From an uncultured Haemophilus sp. (GTDB lineage: Bacteria; Pseudomonadota; Gammaproteobacteria; Enterobacterales; Pasteurellaceae), in assembly GCA_902481695.1 (NCBI GenBank), contig CABSXY010000068.1, positions 1 to 8,980 on the forward strand: a DNA stretch of 8,980 nucleotides. Reading direction: 5' to 3'. Below are positions 5,788 through 8,980 of the stretch, in pieces; within the stretch, counting starts at the first letter, position 1; every line of letters starts with the position of its first letter. The notes below the pieces were generated by a model that searched no databases, was not told where the DNA came from, and saw only the letters and a program-made list of their open reading frames with translations. Made by a program: the position numbers and the translations under genes.

Positions 5788-6648
5788 TTATTTTGTTAAT
5801 AAATCCAAAGCCTCTTGATATTTAGCCACTGTTTTTTCAATCACTTCTTTTGGTACTTTCGGCGCTGGCGGTTGTTTATTCCAACCGCTTTGTTCTAACC
5901 AATCTCGTACAAATTGCTTATCAAATGACGGTGGATTTGTGCCTTCTTTATAAGTATCAACTGACCAAAAACGGCTAGAATCCGGTGTTAATACCTCATC
6001 CATTAAAGTGAGTGTGCCATTTTCATCTAAACCAAATTCAAATTTGGTATCACAAATAATAATACCTTTAGTCAGCGCATATTTTACTGCCTCAGTATAA
6101 AGTGCAATCGCTTTTTCTCTCACTTGTGCCGCCAACTCTGCGCCAATAGCTTTTTCACATTGTTCATAGCTGATATTGATATCGTGATTACCCACTTCTT
6201 CTTTACTTGATGGTGTAAAAATTGGTTCAGGTAATTTACTTGCCTCAACTAATCCTTCCGGTAATTTCAAGCCACAAATGGTCCCTGTCTGCTTATAATC
6301 TTTTAGTCCACTTCCCGTTAAATAACCACGTACGATAGATTCAATTTTTATTGGTTTCAAACGTTTACAAACCACTGCGCGATCTTTTACTAAATCAGCT
6401 TCTTCTTTTGGTAACACATCATAAAGTGAATCACCAGTAAAATGATTCGGCATAATATGGGCTAACTTATTGAACCAGAAATTGGAAATTTGAGTCAGGA
6501 TTTCACCTTTGCGTGGGATAGGATCATCTAAAATCACATCAAATGCGGACAAACGGTCACTGGCTACCATTAACATCCGTTTATCATCGATCTCATAAAG
6601 ATCACGCACTTTTCCCGAATAGATTTTTTTTAGACTAAGTTGTGTCAT
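5788..6648 (-). CDS. purC: phosphoribosylaminoimidazole-succinocarboxamide synthase PurC
   Basis: SAICAR synthetase joins CAIR and aspartate using ATP in de novo purine synthesis, in the cytoplasm. From ATG 6648 the protein has 286 residues. Family landmarks: KIYSGKVRDLYE at 8-19, the SDRLSAFDV segment at 30-38, ESIVRGYLTGSG at 103-114, CDTKFEFG at 199-206 and LMDEVLTPDSSRFW at 215-228. This is the long (about 290-residue) form, unlike the 237-residue E. coli PurC. The frame could begin at GTG 6657, but AAGGTG (6655-6660) sits 6 bases before ATG 6648 and overlaps that GTG, so ATG is the start. Upstream are a consensus -10 and a PurR operator, so purine repression is expected. A terminator follows, which makes it probably monocistronic. 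Confidence 0.97.
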   Translation of the reverse strand: MTQLSLKKIYSGKVRDLYEIDDKRMLMVASDRLSAFDVILDDPIPRKGEILTQISNFWFNKLAHIMPNHFTGDSLYDVLPKEEADLVKDRAVVCKRLKPIKIESIVRGYLTGSGLKDYKQTGTICGLKLPEGLVEASKLPEPIFTPSSKEEVGNHDINISYEQCEKAIGAELAAQVREKAIALYTEAVKYALTKGIIICDTKFEFGLDENGTLTLMDEVLTPDSSRFWSVDTYKEGTNPPSFDKQFVRDWLEQSGWNKQPPAPKVPKEVIEKTVAKYQEALDLLTK

Positions 6649-6688
6649 TGCTTGCACCTTTAATTATAAGAATAAAAAATCGGCGCAT

Positions 6689-6694
6689 ATTATA
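6689..6694 (-). promoter_or_regulatory. purC promoter -10 element
   Basis: Consensus TATAAT on the minus strand (complement of 6689-6694), about 41 bases before the purC ATG. No good -35 match exists; the -35 zone (about 6712-6717) falls inside the PurR operator. Confidence 0.65.
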
Positions 6695-6705
6695 TCTCAT
6701 TTCTT

Positions 6706-6721
6706 GCGCAAACGTTTGCTT
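6706..6721. promoter_or_regulatory. PurR operator of purC
   Basis: GCGCAAACGTTTGCTT matches the E. coli PurR box ACGCAAACGTTTGCGT at 14 of 16 positions, including the perfect 12-bp palindrome GCAAACGTTTGC (6708-6719). It covers the purC -35 region, where repressor with a purine corepressor would block RNA polymerase. Confidence 0.88.
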
Positions 6722-6810
6722 TTTTTTATCAAAAATTTTTAAAGAAAAGAAATTACAGAGTCATCATACACCTAAATAAGCTATAGATAACAAAAGAAAA
6801 ACAATTTAAT

Positions 6811-6839
6811 TTGAGCTCAATCTGAAAATCAGCGACAAT
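6811..6839 (+). promoter_or_regulatory. candidate prfC promoter
   Basis: TTGAGC at 6811-6816 (4 of 6) and GACAAT at 6834-6839 (4 of 6) are separated by 17 bp, about 34 bases before the prfC ATG. This is the best pair I can see in the divergent purC-prfC gap, but the matches are moderate. The rest of the gap (6722-6810) is A+T-rich and shows nothing else I can name. Confidence 0.4.
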
Positions 6840-6872
6840 ACAGCATTATTTAAAACAGAAGAAACAAGACAA

Positions 6873-8456
6873 ATGAGTTATCCATTAGAAGAAGTGAATA
6901 AACGTCGCACATTTGCGATTATTTCCCACCCTGACGCGGGTAAAACCACCATCACCGAAAAAGTATTGTTATACGGCAATGCCATTCAAAAAGCAGGCTC
7001 AGTAAAAGGTAAAGGCTCTGCACAGCATGCAAAATCTGACTGGATGGAAATGGAAAAACAACGTGGTATTTCCATTACCACTTCCGTGATGCAATTCCCT
7101 TACAATGAATGCTTAGTGAATTTATTGGATACGCCGGGGCATGAGGACTTCTCGGAAGATACCTACCGCACTTTAACGGCCGTGGATAGCTGCTTGATGG
7201 TTATCGACTCGGCAAAAGGGGTTGAAGAACGAACCATTAAATTAATGGAAGTGACCCGTTTACGCGATACGCCAATTATCACTTTCATGAATAAACTTGA
7301 CCGTGATATTCGCGATCCAATGGAATTGTTAGATGAAGTGGAAAGCGTATTAAAAATCCATTGTGCACCGATTACTTGGCCGATTGGTTGCGGTAAATTG
7401 TTTAAAGGGGTTTATCATTTATATAAAGATGAAACCTATCTTTACCAAAGTGGGCAAGGCTCTACAATCCAAGAAGTACGCATTGTGAAAGGTCTAAATA
7501 GCCCAGAATTAGGTGCCGCCGTAGGTGATGACTTAGCCCAACAATTGCGTGATGAATTAGAATTAGTAAAAGGTGCAAGTAATGAATTTGATTTGGATTT
7601 ATTCCTAAGTGGTGAATTAACGCCAGTCTTTTTCGGTACAGCACTAGGTAACTTCGGTGTAGATCATTTTTTAGATGGTTTAACCGAATGGGCACCTGCA
7701 CCACAAGCTCGCCAAGCAGATACTCGTAAAGTTTCAGCAGAAGAAGAAAAATTCACTGGTTTCGTGTTTAAAATCCAAGCCAATATGGATCCAAAACACC
7801 GCGACCGTGTGGCTTTCCTACGCGTAGTTTCTGGTAAATACGAAAAAGGGATGAAACTTAAACACGTGCGTATCGGTAAAGATGTAGTCATTTCTGACGC
7901 ACTCACCTTTATGGCGGGAGATCGCTCTCATGCCGATGAAGCTTATGCGGGTGATATTATCGGTTTGCACAATCACGGTACTATTCAAATTGGTGATACC
8001 TTTACGCAAGGCGAAGAGCTTAAATTTACCGGTATTCCAAACTTTGCACCTGAATTATTCCGTCGCATTCGTTTAAAAGATCCTCTTAAACAAAAACAAT
8101 TGTTAAAAGGCTTAGTACAACTTTCTGAAGAAGGTGCTGTGCAAGTATTCCGTCCATTAAACAATAATGATTTGATTGTTGGCGCGGTCGGTGTATTACA
8201 GTTTGACGTGGTTGTTTCGCGTTTGAAATCTGAATATAACGTTGAAGCCATTTACGAAACTGTCAACGTCGCAACGGCTCGTTGGGTGGAATGTACAGAT
8301 AACAAAAAATTTGAAGAGTTCAAGCGCAAAAATGAGCAAAATCTAGCATTAGATGGTGGAGATAATCTTACTTACATTGCACCAACTATGGTTAACTTAA
8401 ATCTTGCACAAGAACGTTATCCTGATGTGACCTTCTTTAAGACAAGGGAACATTAA
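6873..8456 (+). CDS. prfC: peptide chain release factor 3 (RF3)
   Basis: RF3 is a ribosome-associated translational GTPase that removes RF1 and RF2 after peptide release and contributes to post-peptidyl-transfer quality control. Its 527 residues match E. coli RF3 (529). The GTPase motifs are in order: G1 HPDAGKTT at 19-26, switch I with GISITTS at 65-71, G3 DTPGHEDF at 86-93 and G4 NKLD at 140-143. Domains II and III follow, including FTGFVFKIQANMDPKHRDR. The SHPDAGKTTITEK start and lack of EF-G domains IV-V distinguish it from EF-G and LepA. Start ATG 6873 fits the conserved N-terminus, although the ribosome site is weak (AGAAG near 6857). It is divergent from purC and followed by a USS pair. 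One USS lies in frame at 7165. Nothing is missing or unusual in the protein. Confidence 0.98.
   Translation: MSYPLEEVNKRRTFAIISHPDAGKTTITEKVLLYGNAIQKAGSVKGKGSAQHAKSDWMEMEKQRGISITTSVMQFPYNECLVNLLDTPGHEDFSEDTYRTLTAVDSCLMVIDSAKGVEERTIKLMEVTRLRDTPIITFMNKLDRDIRDPMELLDEVESVLKIHCAPITWPIGCGKLFKGVYHLYKDETYLYQSGQGSTIQEVRIVKGLNSPELGAAVGDDLAQQLRDELELVKGASNEFDLDLFLSGELTPVFFGTALGNFGVDHFLDGLTEWAPAPQARQADTRKVSAEEEKFTGFVFKIQANMDPKHRDRVAFLRVVSGKYEKGMKLKHVRIGKDVVISDALTFMAGDRSHADEAYAGDIIGLHNHGTIQIGDTFTQGEELKFTGIPNFAPELFRRIRLKDPLKQKQLLKGLVQLSEEGAVQVFRPLNNNDLIVGAVGVLQFDVVVSRLKSEYNVEAIYETVNVATARWVECTDNKKFEEFKRKNEQNLALDGGDNLTYIAPTMVNLNLAQERYPDVTFFKTREH
7165..7173 (-). repeat. DNA uptake signal sequence inside prfC
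   Basis: Exact USS complement ACCGCACTT, in the GTPase domain. It is in a different codon phase from the ybfF copies and contributes R-T-L (residues 99-101, in DTYRTLTAVD). Confidence 0.9.
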
Positions 8457-8466
8457 TTGCAATACG

Positions 8467-8506
8467 AAGTGCGGTCAAAATTTATAGTGAATTAAGTACC
8501 GCACTT
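8467..8506 (+). terminator. inverted USS pair after prfC (probable terminator)
   Basis: Exact USS at 8467-8475 (forward) and 8498-8506 (reverse) form a perfect 9-bp stem with a 22-base loop, 10 bases after the prfC stop. The T-run after it is short (TTT then A), so termination may be inefficient. The stem ends just before the first ATG of the next reading frame. Confidence 0.6.
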
Positions 8507-8519
8507 TATGAGAAATAAC

Positions 8520-8938
8520 ATGAAAAAACGACACTTCATCTGTATCGTTCTTATACTAGTTGCCGCATTAAGCTGGCGATGGCGTAATGTTTGTCGAGAT
8601 ATGGAATATTCGATGAACTCGACTAATCATTGTGTAAACCACCGTTTTCCAGAATTCAAGCGTAATATTTCTGTTTGTGCTGGTTTCATTCCTAATGGTT
8701 TTTCACTTAATTTGGGTTATCGTGCCACAGTTTTTGTGTTTGATCTTAATAAGAATTTGCTCGGCTTTACGATCTTGGCGAAGAATATATGGATGGAATA
8801 GGAGATAACTCTGGTCCATACGTCGATGAAGACACTTTTGATCTTGGCTTACTGGGACAAGGTAGTGAATTTGATACAACACCATGGTTTCATCGCCGAT
8901 TAGAAGCAAAGCTGATCGAGAGAATGTGTAAAAAATAA
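8520..8938 (+). pseudogene. small membrane-anchored or exported protein of unknown function, frameshifted
   Basis: I do not recognise this protein. From ATG 8520 (weak GAG 7 bases upstream; ATG 8508 has none) the first frame gives 93 residues ending at TAG 8799-8801. It begins with a KKR-charged start and a hydrophobic stretch (ICIVLILVAALSW, residues 7-19), a signal anchor or signal peptide. A good continuation exists in another frame: GAATTTGCTCGG from 8753 onward reads EFARLYDLGEEYMDGIG and runs to TAA 8936-8938, ending in LIERMCKK. That frame is closed upstream by TAA at 8750-8752, so the break lies just after AATAA at 8748-8752. One extra A there (AAT AAA GAA) would restore a single protein of about 139 residues. 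It follows prfC on the same strand. It may be a real loss of function or a sequencing error. Confidence 0.6.
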
Positions 8939-8967
8939 TACTACCTTAAACAAAAATGAAATAAACA

Positions 8968-8976
8968 AAGTGTGGT
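8968..8976 (+). repeat. degenerate uptake signal sequence at the right edge
   Basis: AAGTGTGGT differs from the USS at one base (C to T), 29 bases after the end of the frameshifted gene. A one-mismatch copy can arise by chance or be a decaying USS. Confidence 0.4.
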
Positions 8977-8980
8977 TAAA

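Noticed and set aside
6649..6657. purC start at GTG 6657
   Set aside because: This GTG overlaps the AAGGTG ribosome site that serves ATG 6648.
6706..6728. GCAAACGTTTGC followed by eight T, resembling a plus-strand terminator
   Set aside because: The palindrome has no loop and no gene on the plus strand ends before it. It fits a PurR operator upstream of purC much better.
8508..8519. Start of the last gene at ATG 8508
   Set aside because: It directly follows the USS stem with no ribosome site; ATG 8520 gives a normal MKK signal-type start.
8745..8770. Programmed -1 ribosomal frameshift in the last gene
   Set aside because: No X XXY YYZ slippery heptamer or obvious downstream stem; a missing A in AATAAAGAA is simpler.
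8703..8909. Minus-strand open frame of 68 codons opposite the frameshifted gene
   Set aside because: No motifs or ribosome site, and the plus-strand pair of frames reads more like protein.
1..8980. Mobile element, CRISPR array, tRNA/rRNA or novel defence system
   Set aside because: No transposase, integrase, regularly spaced repeats or structural RNA pattern was seen; nearly all sequence is accounted for by conserved housekeeping genes and their control sites.

Overview
The window is ordinary core chromosome from a gamma-proteobacterium of the Pasteurellaceae, most likely the genus Haemophilus. The strongest clue is ten exact copies of the 9-bp Haemophilus DNA uptake signal sequence (USS, AAGTGCGGT or its complement) in under 9 kb. 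The proteins (SeqA, Fur, FldA, RF3, YbfF) also look closely Haemophilus-like. From memory, several residues in FldA and Fur differ from H. influenzae Rd, so a neighbouring species such as H. haemolyticus or H. parainfluenzae is as likely as H. influenzae; this cannot be settled without a search.

Layout. On the minus strand at the left edge are menE (cut by the window) and seqA, probably one operon. Divergent from them on the plus strand are ybfF, then fldA-fur behind a promoter overlapped by tandem Fur-box-like sites. A strong terminator follows fur, and right next to it sits a perfect inverted pair of USS that separates fur from the convergent argG. On the minus strand follow argG, a YeeZ-like Rossmann protein and purC. 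purC has its own terminator, a consensus -10 and a PurR operator. After a 224-bp divergent intergenic region, prfC (release factor 3) runs rightward and ends at a second inverted USS pair. The last gene is a small unknown protein with an N-terminal membrane or signal segment, broken by a one-base frameshift.

How the genes fit together. The left block (seqA, ybfF, fldA, fur) keeps the order of the corresponding E. coli region. It links iron control with flavodoxin, the iron-free replacement for ferredoxin, which explains why Fur would regulate its own operon. menE serves menaquinone synthesis. argG and purC serve arginine and purine synthesis and show separate control. prfC is a stand-alone translation termination gene.

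I found no mobile element, CRISPR array, tRNA, rRNA, defence cassette or other undescribed system. The points worth a second look are small: the frameshifted last gene, USS pairs used as likely terminators, USS inside genes encoding recurring tripeptides, the long SeqA linker, and the regulatory sites at fldA-fur and purC. No gene-free stretch exceeds 300 bases.
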